A stretch of DNA of 64,000 bases from Anaerostipes sp. MSJ-23 (GTDB lineage Bacteria; Bacillota; Clostridia; Lachnospirales; Lachnospiraceae), in NCBI RefSeq assembly GCF_018918155.1, contig NZ_JAHLPY010000006.1, positions 31,169 through 95,168 on the forward strand, given 5' to 3'. The notes beneath the pieces are model-generated. The model had not been told where the DNA came from, did no database searches, and saw only the letters and a program-made list of their open reading frames with translations. A program made the translations under genes and the position numbers. The number at the start of each line of letters is the position of its first letter. The stretch's first letter is position 1. Positions 36,955 through 46,163 of this stretch are shown here, piece by piece.

Positions 36955-39246
36955 TCATTCAGATTCTCTGCTGCTACTCTGTGCATTTTGCTGTGTATGC
37001 TCCTGCTGCGGTGCTGCTGTTGTCGGTGCTGCTGTCGTTGCATGTGTAGACTCTGTTGTTGCAGGTCTTTCTGTCGTCGCACTTGTAGATCTTGTAGAAG
37101 AAGTTGATGTTCCTGTTGAATGCGTTGATCTTCTTGTTGAGTAGTATGTTGATCTTCCCTGAGAAGCCGTTGTAGAATAATAACGTCTTCCACTGCTTGT
37201 AGTACCAACGCTTCCTGTTCCATCACTCTCCGTTGTCATCTTATCAGATCCAGGTGCTGCTGTTGCGGAATACTCTGAATGAACCGCATTCATATATGCA
37301 CTCCAAATACTCTTTGGATATGAGCTTCCTGTCAGATTATCTACAATCTTATTATCGTCCCTTCCGACCCATATTGCAGTTGTATAATATGGTGTATATC
37401 CACAAAACCATCCATCACGGTTATCATTTGTTGTACCAGTCTTACCAGCAGTATCAATATTTGGTACCTTAGCTCCACGACCAGTTCCAGAAATCATATT
37501 ACTCTTTAAAATATCTGTCATGGCTGCCGCTCCGGCTTTTGTATAAACCGTTCTCTTTGTCGGACTTGTTGAAATAATCTCTTCTCCATCAGAAGTTGTC
37601 ATTTTCTTAATACAAGTTGGCTCACGGTATACTCCCTTATTTTGTAATGCTGCATATCCAGCTGCCATTTCTTCAGTTGTAGCACCATACCGGAAACCAC
37701 CGATACATGTTGTATAATACTTATAATCCCATGATGTTAAATATTTAAAGTTCATCTTTTCGAGATATCTCAAAGCAGTCTTTGGACCTAGCTGTTCATA
37801 AAGTCTCATTGTAACAACATTACTTGACTTCTCAACAGCTCTTCTCAGACTAATCTGTCCAGAATAAGATCCAGCATAATTTCCTACCCTGTGCGGATCT
37901 TTTGCATTCATTGGCGTATCACTTACGATCGAACCTGCAGACCACCCATGTTCCAATGCAGGGGCAAATACAAGCAGCGGTTTAATACTACTACCTGGCT
38001 GTCTTGGACTCTGATAGGCACGATTTAACGAATATCCTATATTTTTCTGTTTTCTTCCGCCAACAATAGCAACAACTCTTCCTGTTTCATTATCGATACT
38101 TGTTGCAGCTGCCTGTGTTTTGTAGATTCCATTCTTATCTTTCTGAGTAAAATTCTTAAGTTGATTATCTACTTTCTGCTGCAGCTGTTTTTGTGCTTTT
38201 GGATCAATGGATGTATAAATACGATATCCTGCACTGTAAAGTGTTCTCTTACACTCTGCATACATCTTTTCATAATCATCATTATATTCCTGTTTTTCTT
38301 TGTTGGATTTAAATTTATATTTAAATTCAAATCCTTTCTGTTTCATAATTTCTTTTGTTGCACAATGAATGATATATGTTTCTACATAATCACGTTTTTC
38401 TCTCTTCTTTGTTTTTTTAACTTTGATGTCCTCTTTCAAAGCACTCTCATACTGTTCCTTCTGAATCAAATCTTCTTTATACATATCTCTCAGAATCTTA
38501 TTTCTTCTCTTGATTGTATTCTTCTTATTTGTAAGCGGATCGTATGTCGTTGGATTATTTGGAATTGCAGATAAGAACGCTGCCTCTGACATTGTCAAAT
38601 TTTTGGCATCCTTATGAAAATATCCTCTGCTAGCTGCCTCAATTCCATAATATCCATTTGCGTAATAAACATTATTCAGATAAAATTCAAGGATTTGATT
38701 TTTTGAATACTTTTTCTCAAGCTCTGTAGCAATAAAAATTTCCTTTACTTTTCTCTGCCATGTTTTTTTTCGGTTCAAAAATACCGTCTTTGCAAGCTGC
38801 TGCGTAATAGTACTTCCACCCTGGGTAATCTCACCTTTTTTCAATACATAGGTTACTGCTGCACGGGAAATTCCTTTATAATCTACACCGGAATGTTTAT
38901 AAAAGTTTCTGTCTTCTACCGAAATAACAGATGCAACAACATATACTGGAATATCTTTATATTTCAGATAATATGCATCCTTCTCTCCCCGCAATTTCAT
39001 ATACTGCTTCCCTTTTGTATCATATACGATACTGGTCTGAGATGCTTTAAATGTATTTTCTGTCGATTCAGAAACAATCTTCTTAGCCTCGCTGCGAAGT
39101 TTCATTACCTTGCTTCCGAACGCAAACCAGCAGATTAGAACAAGAAATAGAAAAACAACAGAAATTTTCAAAAGAATCTTTCTCTTTTTCTTCTTTTTCT
39201 TGCTTCCGGGAATAACCTCTTTTGTTTCCTTTGTTTCTTCAGTCAT
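36955..39246 (-). CDS. Class A penicillin-binding protein (transglycosylase/transpeptidase)
   Basis: A 763-residue bifunctional peptidoglycan synthase. A basic cytoplasmic tail and one anchor helix (about 30-50) lead to the glycosyltransferase domain (VEDRNFYKHSGVDYKGISRA, GGSTITQQLAKTVFL). The transpeptidase domain follows with active-site PGSSIKPLLVF, SSN and KTGTT motifs. The last roughly 110 residues are a Ser/Thr-rich, low-complexity extracellular tail without a known domain. I start at 39246, behind AAAGGTGAAAGG; the ATG at 39264 lacks a ribosome site. PBP1A-like. Confidence 0.93.
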   Translation of the reverse strand: MTEETKETKEVIPGSKKKKKKRKILLKISVVFLFLVLICWFAFGSKVMKLRSEAKKIVSESTENTFKASQTSIVYDTKGKQYMKLRGEKDAYYLKYKDIPVYVVASVISVEDRNFYKHSGVDYKGISRAAVTYVLKKGEITQGGSTITQQLAKTVFLNRKKTWQRKVKEIFIATELEKKYSKNQILEFYLNNVYYANGYYGIEAASRGYFHKDAKNLTMSEAAFLSAIPNNPTTYDPLTNKKNTIKRRNKILRDMYKEDLIQKEQYESALKEDIKVKKTKKREKRDYVETYIIHCATKEIMKQKGFEFKYKFKSNKEKQEYNDDYEKMYAECKRTLYSAGYRIYTSIDPKAQKQLQQKVDNQLKNFTQKDKNGIYKTQAAATSIDNETGRVVAIVGGRKQKNIGYSLNRAYQSPRQPGSSIKPLLVFAPALEHGWSAGSIVSDTPMNAKDPHRVGNYAGSYSGQISLRRAVEKSSNVVTMRLYEQLGPKTALRYLEKMNFKYLTSWDYKYYTTCIGGFRYGATTEEMAAGYAALQNKGVYREPTCIKKMTTSDGEEIISTSPTKRTVYTKAGAAAMTDILKSNMISGTGRGAKVPNIDTAGKTGTTNDNRDGWFCGYTPYYTTAIWVGRDDNKIVDNLTGSSYPKSIWSAYMNAVHSEYSATAAPGSDKMTTESDGTGSVGTTSSGRRYYSTTASQGRSTYYSTRRSTHSTGTSTSSTRSTSATTERPATTESTHATTAAPTTAAPQQEHTQQNAQSSSRESE

Positions 39247-39305
39247 ATTCCTTTCACCTTTCATTTGTTATTGATTCTGGAGTGATTTCCAGAATATATA
39301 TTTTT

Positions 39306-39335
39306 ATTGTAACATAAAAAACAAGTTTACCGCAA
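39306..39335 (-). promoter_or_regulatory. Promoter of the PBP gene
   Basis: On minus, TTGCGG (39335-39330), 18 bases and TACAAT (39311-39306), about 60 bases before the start. Confidence 0.5.
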
Positions 39336-39372
39336 TTTTTGCTTCGACATAGTTCGTACTCTGATGTTCCTC

Positions 39373-41862
39373 TTATTTTGCATAACTATAAAAAACATTT
39401 CCTGCTTTTTTAAATTCTGATTCTAGACTCTTCCTGTCTGCCTGAATTGATTTTCCTTTGATCGGATCAAAATATCGAAGTTTTTTCTGATTATAACTTA
39501 TGATCAATATATAGGTTCCATTGCCGCGTTTCGCCATAATAGCTCTTCCTTTTCCAATAGAATACAATACATCATCAAAACTACATTCACAATAATTAAC
39601 CGCCTGACGATCAAAGGTTTCAAAAAGTTTGTCAAAAGTATTTCCTTTCATCTTCTTAATGTCATCATAAGAATAATTTTTTCCTTCACTATCTGCCATC
39701 ATCTTGATGCATGCAATATCTGACTCATCTTTTGTTTTTGCTTTTTCTATAGGAATATTGGCAACTTTGCCATAAGTCTTCATAACTCCTTTTTCCCACA
39801 AATACATCTGGTTACAATTTACAACGATACCTCCGCCCTGTTTAGCTTCTTTTATCGCTTCCTTCATACTTGTATAAATACCAGATAATTGTCCTCCTGT
39901 ATATACATACGCTTTACGATATTTATAAATATTATCTGCGAAATGTACGTTAATTTGTTTTCCTTCTTCTTTCAAACCGATCATCTGATATCCAGGCCTT
40001 GTCTGAATATAGACATTACTTGGAAATGCCATATACAGCTGATTCAGTCTTGTTGATGAATACCCATATTCAAAAACAACCTTGTTCTCTGTTTTATCTT
40101 TATATCGAATATAGGTAGTGTCTTTCGTCTTATAACTCTTTCCTTTCTTCACAGCTCTTGTCATTGCAACCGTTGTGCCATCCACTTTTGCATCGGTAAT
40201 ATAACTTCCCTTTTGTCCATATTCTTTAATCATATGATCTTTATCCCGAATATAAACATTGCTAAGCGGATACATAATCGTTCCATCTTCCTGATGAACA
40301 ATCTCTGCTTTTTGTCCAATTCCATACACAAGATCTTGTTCAATAAATCCAATTGGCTTTATAATCTGTGCATCAGAACTAGAAATCGTCCAACTCTTTC
40401 CTGTAGACAAGTTCATAACTTTCAAACGATTTTGTGTTTCATTAATTGCTAACATTCCATTTTCTGTAATTACAGCCATATCATTTGTCGCATGTTTTGC
40501 AAGAATTTCACTCTTGTCATTGTCAATATCTACATGATAGATTGAGCCTGCCAGATAAAAGTAAAATTGATTATCAGAGCTTAAATAAGCCCCTTTTCCA
40601 ATATCATCCTTCATATTGTCATACTGCACCGGCGTTTCAATAAAAGTTAGCTCATTGATTTCTTTATTCTTTGCTGAGAATCGATAAACACCGATACCAT
40701 TTTTTCCTTCATCTTTTCCACGGTTCATATAGCCATACACAACAAATGTCATATCACCGCTCGGTTTCATACTCATAATCTGAATTCCATGTTTTGGATA
40801 GTTATTTCTGCTGTCACGATAATCCTCTCCCATAAATGAGAAAACTTTATACATTTCAGATTTCTGGTAATCATAATACCATAATTCACTTCCTGTAACA
40901 AATCCAACCTTTTTACCATTTTTAACGCTTAATAGTTGTTTATTATTTTTCCCAATTCCTACAAGAATTCGATTATTGTTACGGTCTATGGAATCATAGC
41001 GCATATAACTTTCCATGGAACGTTCATAATTTAATAGATACATACGACTTTCAGAAAATCTTACACGAAAATATTCATTCACCTGATAGTATTGCCGAAT
41101 TCCTTCTGTGTCAACAGATGACACAATGTATCGAATTTCAAGCGAAGTTACATCTTGCGTGATTTCCTTCACAGTAGGCGGATATACTTTTTCCACCTGA
41201 GGTTTCATATCTGCGTAACAAATGGCCTCATTTGTAGACTTTAGATCAACATAAGATAAATCATTTGATGTTGCTCCTTCTTTTGTCTCCAAATATTTGC
41301 TAACAAATTCTGTATTTCCTTCTTTTAATGCTGAATTATGGAATTTCTGGGCAAACTTCAGACATTCCTTTAAATGGAAACCTGTTCCATAAATAATTCT
41401 AGTATAATATTTAATATTTTCCTTATCTTTTTCCAATGATAATTCAAGAAGATAAGTCTTGCCGGAAGATAATCTAGCATCTAACTGTACTTGAGCCATA
41501 TTTTTCCCGCTTTTCTTCTGAAAAGAGACATCCCCTTTGTCTAAAACTGTTTTATTGTCTGAATCATAAAGTTTATAGGCAACTGCATCATTTGAGCTTC
41601 CTGTTGTAAATAGATTCAGAGAATTACTATCTATCGGTGTCACACTATCTCTGAGTTGAGAAGCATCGATGGTTCCTCTATATCCATGCAGCTGATTGAT
41701 TTCCTGTCCATCAGAAATCAGAGTAATCATTGGCAAAGTTGCCTGTGATGTTTCCTGAACTCCGTGACTGCTTTTCCCAACCAGTACATAATTCCATAAA
41801 ATTAATGAAATAATAAAAATGATTCCGAAAACCGAAATCTGAATTGCTTTTTTCTGATTCAT
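39373..41862 (-). CDS. Membrane-anchored surface protein with beta-propeller-like body and degenerate C39-like tail
   Basis: An 829-residue protein with a short basic tail and one N-terminal helix (about 5-25, ISVFGIIFIISLILWNYVLV), so it is anchored with the bulk outside. The middle (about 280-640) repeats WYYDYQKSEMYKVFSF-like strands typical of a beta-propeller. The last 115 residues resemble a C39-like peptidase fold: SDIACIKMMA holds a Cys and YFDPIKGKS the Asp. The position where His is expected (NGTYILIISYN) has none, so activity is doubtful. I start at 41862 behind GAAGGAG. I do not recognise a named family. It precedes the PBP gene on the same strand. Confidence 0.75.
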   Translation of the reverse strand: MNQKKAIQISVFGIIFIISLILWNYVLVGKSSHGVQETSQATLPMITLISDGQEINQLHGYRGTIDASQLRDSVTPIDSNSLNLFTTGSSNDAVAYKLYDSDNKTVLDKGDVSFQKKSGKNMAQVQLDARLSSGKTYLLELSLEKDKENIKYYTRIIYGTGFHLKECLKFAQKFHNSALKEGNTEFVSKYLETKEGATSNDLSYVDLKSTNEAICYADMKPQVEKVYPPTVKEITQDVTSLEIRYIVSSVDTEGIRQYYQVNEYFRVRFSESRMYLLNYERSMESYMRYDSIDRNNNRILVGIGKNNKQLLSVKNGKKVGFVTGSELWYYDYQKSEMYKVFSFMGEDYRDSRNNYPKHGIQIMSMKPSGDMTFVVYGYMNRGKDEGKNGIGVYRFSAKNKEINELTFIETPVQYDNMKDDIGKGAYLSSDNQFYFYLAGSIYHVDIDNDKSEILAKHATNDMAVITENGMLAINETQNRLKVMNLSTGKSWTISSSDAQIIKPIGFIEQDLVYGIGQKAEIVHQEDGTIMYPLSNVYIRDKDHMIKEYGQKGSYITDAKVDGTTVAMTRAVKKGKSYKTKDTTYIRYKDKTENKVVFEYGYSSTRLNQLYMAFPSNVYIQTRPGYQMIGLKEEGKQINVHFADNIYKYRKAYVYTGGQLSGIYTSMKEAIKEAKQGGGIVVNCNQMYLWEKGVMKTYGKVANIPIEKAKTKDESDIACIKMMADSEGKNYSYDDIKKMKGNTFDKLFETFDRQAVNYCECSFDDVLYSIGKGRAIMAKRGNGTYILIISYNQKKLRYFDPIKGKSIQADRKSLESEFKKAGNVFYSYAK

Positions 41863-41961
41863 TCTTTTCTCCTTCTTCACAGCCTTATATCGTTCATTTT
41901 ATCCGTTTTTTTATCTTTGTACAACCACTTTAAGTTATTCTTTAGAATTTCTTTTGTGAAC

Positions 41962-42005
41962 TAAAAAAAGAAAGCTGGATGATATTTACATTCCATCCAG
42001 CTTTC
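41962..42005 (-). terminator. Terminator after the 130-residue hypothetical gene
   Basis: On minus, GAAAGCTGGATG pairs with CATCCAGCTTTC (42005-41994 with 41981-41970), followed by seven Ts. Confidence 0.85.
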
Positions 42006-42015
42006 TCATAATTAT

Positions 42016-42408
42016 TTACGAAAACATTTTTCGTTTTCTCCGGTACCTGCATCTGCGATGACAGATCTCACCTCCAAGCAGAGCTAAGATCATCTGATAT
42101 AACATCCGATCTTTCTTATCGCCATCCTCTTTTTCATGATATTTTACTTTTTCATAAATTTGGTCTGCTAAAGAAAACATATTGGTCCGATCTATATACT
42201 GATCAAACATCATACTCCCTTCATACTCTAGACGATCACAAAAATCCTCGATAAATTCAAGAATTTCTCTTGCCAGTGCAGAATACATTTTAATGATATA
42301 CTGATAATCATCTTCTTCTCGCTCTTCCTGCCGGATTTCCTCTTGCCCCGGCAGACGTCGCTCCATATTAAAAATCGGTAGATTGCCGAGTCCTTCTCTA
42401 TCTGCCAT
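42016..42408 (-). CDS. Hypothetical helical protein following the alarmone synthetase
   Basis: A 130-residue protein I do not recognise. An acidic N-terminal stretch (GQEEIRQEEREEDD) is followed by amphipathic helices (YIIKMYSALAREILEFIEDF, FDQYIDRTNMFSLADQIYEK). The strongly basic tail (HRRCRYRRKRKMFS) could contact nucleic acid or membrane lipid. There is no signal peptide. It follows the synthetase by 66 bases on the same strand and ends at a strong terminator, so the two are probably co-transcribed. Confidence 0.75.
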   Translation of the reverse strand: MADREGLGNLPIFNMERRLPGQEEIRQEEREEDDYQYIIKMYSALAREILEFIEDFCDRLEYEGSMMFDQYIDRTNMFSLADQIYEKVKYHEKEDGDKKDRMLYQMILALLGGEICHRRCRYRRKRKMFS

Positions 42409-42474
42409 TCATATTCTCCTCTTTTTCTGTTGCTATATAGTATGAATGAAATAGAAAAATGTTTCTTATCAATT

Positions 42475-43119
42475 TTATTCTTCCTGCTGAATACTTTTGA
42501 CTTCTTCATTGATGGCCAACATCTTACTATCCAGAAAGGCTGCAAGATCCGCACACTCTTTTAATTCTTTCTTTATGTAATCCGGTGCATTTCCTTCATA
42601 TTTATAATAAATCTTATGCTCTAAAGACGCCCAGAAATCCATAGCTACTGTTCGTATTTGGATTTCAACCTTCGTCGGTACCACACGGTCTGAAAGAAAA
42701 ATTGGTACCTTTACAATCATATGATAACTTCGATATCCATTTGGTTTTGGATTTATCATATAATCTTTTGTTTTTAAAACTTCAATATCATCCTGTGCAG
42801 AAATCATATCTACAATCCGGTAAATATCCGGTGTAAAAGAACAGATCACACGGACACCCGCAATATCATCGATATACTTTTGGATATTTTCCATTGTAAC
42901 CCCAATGCCTTTTCGAAAAAGCTTTCTCGTAATACTTTCTTCTGTTTTCAGGCGAGATTCAATATGTTCAATCGGATTATATTTATGTACAAATTTAAAC
43001 TCATCATTCAAAATTTCAAGCTTTGTACGAATTTCTTTTAATGCCGATTTATAAAGAAGTTTCATTTGCTTATACTCAACTAATACATCTTTTACATCAG
43101 GTAATTCTAATTCTTTCAT
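42475..43119 (-). CDS. Small alarmone synthetase (RelA/SpoT synthetase domain only)
   Basis: Transfers pyrophosphate from ATP to GDP or GTP to make (p)ppGpp. The 214 residues contain just the synthetase fold, with no HD hydrolase or TGS domain: IAGVRVICSF, NPKPNGYRSYHM and VEIQIRTVAMDFWASLEHKI are the conserved motifs. It resembles the YjbM/YwaC group. I start at the ATG at 43119; AAGGAG lies eleven bases upstream, somewhat far. Activity is probably set by expression. Confidence 0.9.
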   Translation of the reverse strand: MKELELPDVKDVLVEYKQMKLLYKSALKEIRTKLEILNDEFKFVHKYNPIEHIESRLKTEESITRKLFRKGIGVTMENIQKYIDDIAGVRVICSFTPDIYRIVDMISAQDDIEVLKTKDYMINPKPNGYRSYHMIVKVPIFLSDRVVPTKVEIQIRTVAMDFWASLEHKIYYKYEGNAPDYIKKELKECADLAAFLDSKMLAINEEVKSIQQEE

Positions 43120-43224
43120 TACATGTCTCACTCCTTACCATTTTTCGTATAATCCTATTTTATCACGATTAAGGTTTGTATTCAATCAGATACAATTCAA
43201 GAAAAAAAGAGTTTTTTTGCAAAT

Positions 43225-43305
43225 AAGAAAGAATCCTGATTTACCGAGTTCTCCGCCTGCGGTGAGCCACTCCCGAGACAAATTTCCTATAAAATAAAAA
43301 AATCC
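43225..43305. repeat. Dispersed structured repeat, copy B
   Basis: The 62 bases 43225-43286 align without gaps to 29532-29593 (about 46 identities). The shared tail AAATTTCCTATAAAATAAAA follows directly, so B lacks the internal segment of copy A. It lies at the 3' end of the SRP RNA, whose T-rich terminating tract overlaps the tail. The GCGAC/GTCGC hairpin of copy A is partly kept here by paired changes. Confidence 0.6.
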
Positions 43306-43570
43306 GTGCGGTTTGCGTTGTGCAATGATCCACAGACGTTACCTCTACAGTTAACTCAACCCAGGCACCCTTACGGCACATAGGAGATTCCACTTAGTGC
43401 TGCTTCGTTCCCGACCTGACACGGTTCATGGAGTCCTATTGCGTAAGACCCAAATATCAACGCCACTTATAGAGGGCAGCTCTACAGAGCAAAGCCCGAA
43501 ACAAACCATGACCTCTGCTATAGCGGATTGCAGAAAAAGGGTGCCGCTACCTCCCCGGTTGCACGGAAGC
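43300..43570 (-). ncRNA. scr: Signal recognition particle RNA, large bacterial type
   Basis: The minus strand reads CCGGGGAGGTAGCGGCACCC near the 5' end and GTCAGGTCGGGAACGAAGCA in the helix-8 tip, the GGAA tetraloop region bound by Ffh. The ends close as CCGTGC/GCACGG (43566-43561 with 43309-43304). About 265 nt with the Alu-type 5' domain makes it the Bacillus-like form. It guides membrane-protein ribosomes to FtsY. A T tract follows the 3' end. In Bacillus scr lies next to tadA; here a protease gene intervenes. Confidence 0.95.
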
Positions 43571-43611
43571 TTTATGACTTGATTAAGTGCATCTTTTTTG
43601 ATGCAAATCTT

Positions 43612-43640
43612 ATTATACTAAATAGTTTTCTTCTGGTCAA
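43612..43640 (-). promoter_or_regulatory. Promoter of the SRP RNA
   Basis: On minus, TTGACC (43640-43635), 17 bases and TATAAT (43617-43612). A small GCATC/GATGC hairpin lies between the predicted start and the mature 5' end. Confidence 0.8.
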
Positions 43641-43649
43641 TAACCTTTT

Positions 43650-45611
43650 TCATTTTACTTTAATACTCTTCTCAGCACTGTATGCCCCATAATAATCTTT
43701 CCCATTGACGGTTTTCGCTGCACGTACCTTAAAGTAGTATTTTTTCTTACTAGAAAGTTTTTTTATCGTTTTCGAAGTTGATGTAACAGAAGCACTCTTA
43801 TAAGTCTTTGATCCATCTTTTCGATAATAGATTACATATTTTCCTGCCCCACTTACTTTTTTAACTTTGACTGCAACAGCTCCTTTATCGGAACTCTTTA
43901 AAGAAGAAATGGAACTCTTACCTGGAATAATATTGTAATATACAGTTTTACTTCCTCTGTAATCGCCCTGTCCTGTGAAAGTTACAGAATATTTGCCAAT
44001 ATCTTTCCCAGATTTCACGCTCACTTTGTAATCTTTATCTTTTTCTAAAGTCTTTCCATTATAAGACAAACTTGTATTTGGTGTGATTGTCTTTCCATTA
44101 TAAGTATACTCTTTCGAAATAGAATTTTTACAATATCCAATATGAATACTTGTCACATCTTCATTATTTGTGCAAGCTTTGATACGAATGCTGCCTTCTT
44201 TATACAAATCCACCCATTTTTTCGCTGCACTGTTATAAAAATAGCTTTGTCCTTTTGCTGTGTTATTTTTATAAGTGATTGTAACATGACCCAAATTTTC
44301 TTTGCTTAATTTAGTATCCGCTGCTATCATATTGGATGCCGTATTGCATGTAGCTACGATAGCAAATTTATCTCCTTTAAGCACCTCTATTTTCTTTGGT
44401 AATTTTACAGTATAAGCACCTGCATACTTCTTGCTGACTTTTAACGGAGTACTCAACATCTTCTGTCCGCTTTCTGGATTACCTGACGTTGGATTTTTAT
44501 AAACCTGAATACTATAGTTGGAATCTGGATCCCATGTTATAAAGTTTACTGCTTCTAAATATTCTGCCTTCGTATCACTTCCTGTTTTCGCAGTGAATAC
44601 GTTCGCTACTTTTTCTCTCTTTCCAAGCAACATAGAACTAATATCATTTGCCCCATCATAAAAATAATTATTGGCATAAGAAGAAGTCTTATCTACCTCA
44701 AATGCTGTAGGATCTGATAAAGATTTTTCTTCATAAGAAATATAAAGATACCCATGATCTCCGATTGATTTTCCATTATACTCTGTTCCCCAGCTATTTT
44801 TTACAATCCAGGCACCATTATTTTTTGGCTTATTTGCTTTAAAATTCTTTTTAGAATAATTATCATCCCATCCAACAATTGTAACTGCATGATCGATTAT
44901 ATTATCATTATCTACTTTTGATAAATAAGCAGAATCTGTAAGATCTTTTTTATCTCCTGAATAATAAGTAACTGCTACAGCTCCATAATCTTTAATTGCC
45001 TGTTTGATCGCATCTCGATTACTAAATGTTCCAAGAAAATAACTATTTTTCAAACGAAGAACACTTTTATAAGCGTCTGCAGCCTTTACTGTCCATGGAG
45101 ACTGAAAAGGTACTAAACTTTCATCTGCATATCCGCTCCATTGCGAAAGTGTCAATGCTGCCATATAAAAGTTTCCGCCAAAGTCCTGCCAGTTTTCTCC
45201 TGAAATTGATGTATTATCTCCATTTGTATTACCAAGTGGATCATTCACATGATGATAAGTAAAATATCCAAGATGCTTTTCAGAAAGATCCACATCTTGT
45301 GCTGTATATCCATTTTTAATTGCTGAAATTTCTCCAGCCGCAACTGCACTAAAGGCCCAGCAAAGTCCTGTATCTCCCTGATTTTTAATCGATGTCACAT
45401 AATTTTTCTTTACAGAACTATAAGATGACTCGTATGTTTTTTGCACCTTTCGACTTTTTTGGTTCTGATTTTCTTCTGGTGCTTTTACTTTAATTTTGGG
45501 AGGAATATATCCCGTTCCTCGTTTTGCCGATGCCTTTACTATTACGTTATTACTTCCAGCAATGCACAGAAGACTTAAACACACCGCAGCCATTTTTTTA
45601 ATTTTGATCAT
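43650..45611 (-). CDS. Secreted papain-like (C1) cysteine protease with C-terminal beta domains
   Basis: A 653-residue exported protease. The signal peptide spans about residues 1-28 (KKMAAVCLSLLCIAGSNNVI). The catalytic domain has Cys84 in GDTGLCWAFSA, His241 in DHAVTIVGW and Asn272 in VKNSWGTEY. A lectin-like beta domain (about 320-470) is typical of bacterial C1 proteases. It is followed by an MBG-like unit and a fibronectin III domain at the end. There is no wall-anchor motif. The start overlaps the tadA stop by 14 bases and has AGAGG before it; the next ATG in frame lacks a ribosome site. Confidence 0.9.
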   Translation of the reverse strand: MIKIKKMAAVCLSLLCIAGSNNVIVKASAKRGTGYIPPKIKVKAPEENQNQKSRKVQKTYESSYSSVKKNYVTSIKNQGDTGLCWAFSAVAAGEISAIKNGYTAQDVDLSEKHLGYFTYHHVNDPLGNTNGDNTSISGENWQDFGGNFYMAALTLSQWSGYADESLVPFQSPWTVKAADAYKSVLRLKNSYFLGTFSNRDAIKQAIKDYGAVAVTYYSGDKKDLTDSAYLSKVDNDNIIDHAVTIVGWDDNYSKKNFKANKPKNNGAWIVKNSWGTEYNGKSIGDHGYLYISYEEKSLSDPTAFEVDKTSSYANNYFYDGANDISSMLLGKREKVANVFTAKTGSDTKAEYLEAVNFITWDPDSNYSIQVYKNPTSGNPESGQKMLSTPLKVSKKYAGAYTVKLPKKIEVLKGDKFAIVATCNTASNMIAADTKLSKENLGHVTITYKNNTAKGQSYFYNSAAKKWVDLYKEGSIRIKACTNNEDVTSIHIGYCKNSISKEYTYNGKTITPNTSLSYNGKTLEKDKDYKVSVKSGKDIGKYSVTFTGQGDYRGSKTVYYNIIPGKSSISSLKSSDKGAVAVKVKKVSGAGKYVIYYRKDGSKTYKSASVTSTSKTIKKLSSKKKYYFKVRAAKTVNGKDYYGAYSAEKSIKVK

Positions 45612-46080
45612 TTTTTTCCTCTTTCTTTTTTTTTCTAAGATTTTTAAAAAACTCCGACATCATCCTGCTGCATTCTTCCTTCAATACCCCCCGTTCTACT
45701 TCAACCTGATGATTAAATGAATCAACCTGCAAAATATTAAGGACGGATCCTGCACATCCTGCTTTCGGATTCATTGCACCTATGACTACTTTTGGAATTC
45801 TTGCCTGAACAATTGCTCCTGCACACATCTGACACGGCTCCAATGTAATATACATCGTACATTCTTCTAGACGCCAATCCCCAAGTTTTTTACTTGCTTT
45901 TTGAATTGCCAGTAGTTCTGCATGAGCCAATGTCGTTTTTCTTTTGTTTCTTTGATTATACCCTCTGGCAATAATTTTGTCACCAAAAACTATGACACAT
46001 CCAATCGGAACATCACCTATCGCGGATGCCTTTTTCGCCTGTTTGATTGCTTCTTTCATATATTTTTCATCTTGTGTCAT
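45598..46080 (-). CDS. tadA: tRNA-specific adenosine deaminase
   Basis: Converts A34 to inosine in tRNA-Arg(ACG), an essential wobble modification. The 160 residues contain the zinc site HAELLA (His53, Glu55) and EPCQMCAGAI (Cys83, Cys86). The lysine-rich C-terminal tail overlaps the following protease gene. It diverges from the DUF6128 gene. Confidence 0.95.
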   Translation of the reverse strand: MTQDEKYMKEAIKQAKKASAIGDVPIGCVIVFGDKIIARGYNQRNKRKTTLAHAELLAIQKASKKLGDWRLEECTMYITLEPCQMCAGAIVQARIPKVVIGAMNPKAGCAGSVLNILQVDSFNHQVEVERGVLKEECSRMMSEFFKNLRKKKKEEKNDQN

Positions 46081-46163
46081 TTTCTATCTCCTCCTGGATT
46101 TTTACATATGTCATATTTTTACTTTCTCTTTCATACAATAAATCAAAAAGAGAGTACCTGATT

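Noticed and set aside
38161..38574. A 137-codon hydrophobic plus-strand frame
   Set aside because: It is antisense to a lysine-rich part of the penicillin-binding protein; lysine codons read backwards give phenylalanine and leucine.
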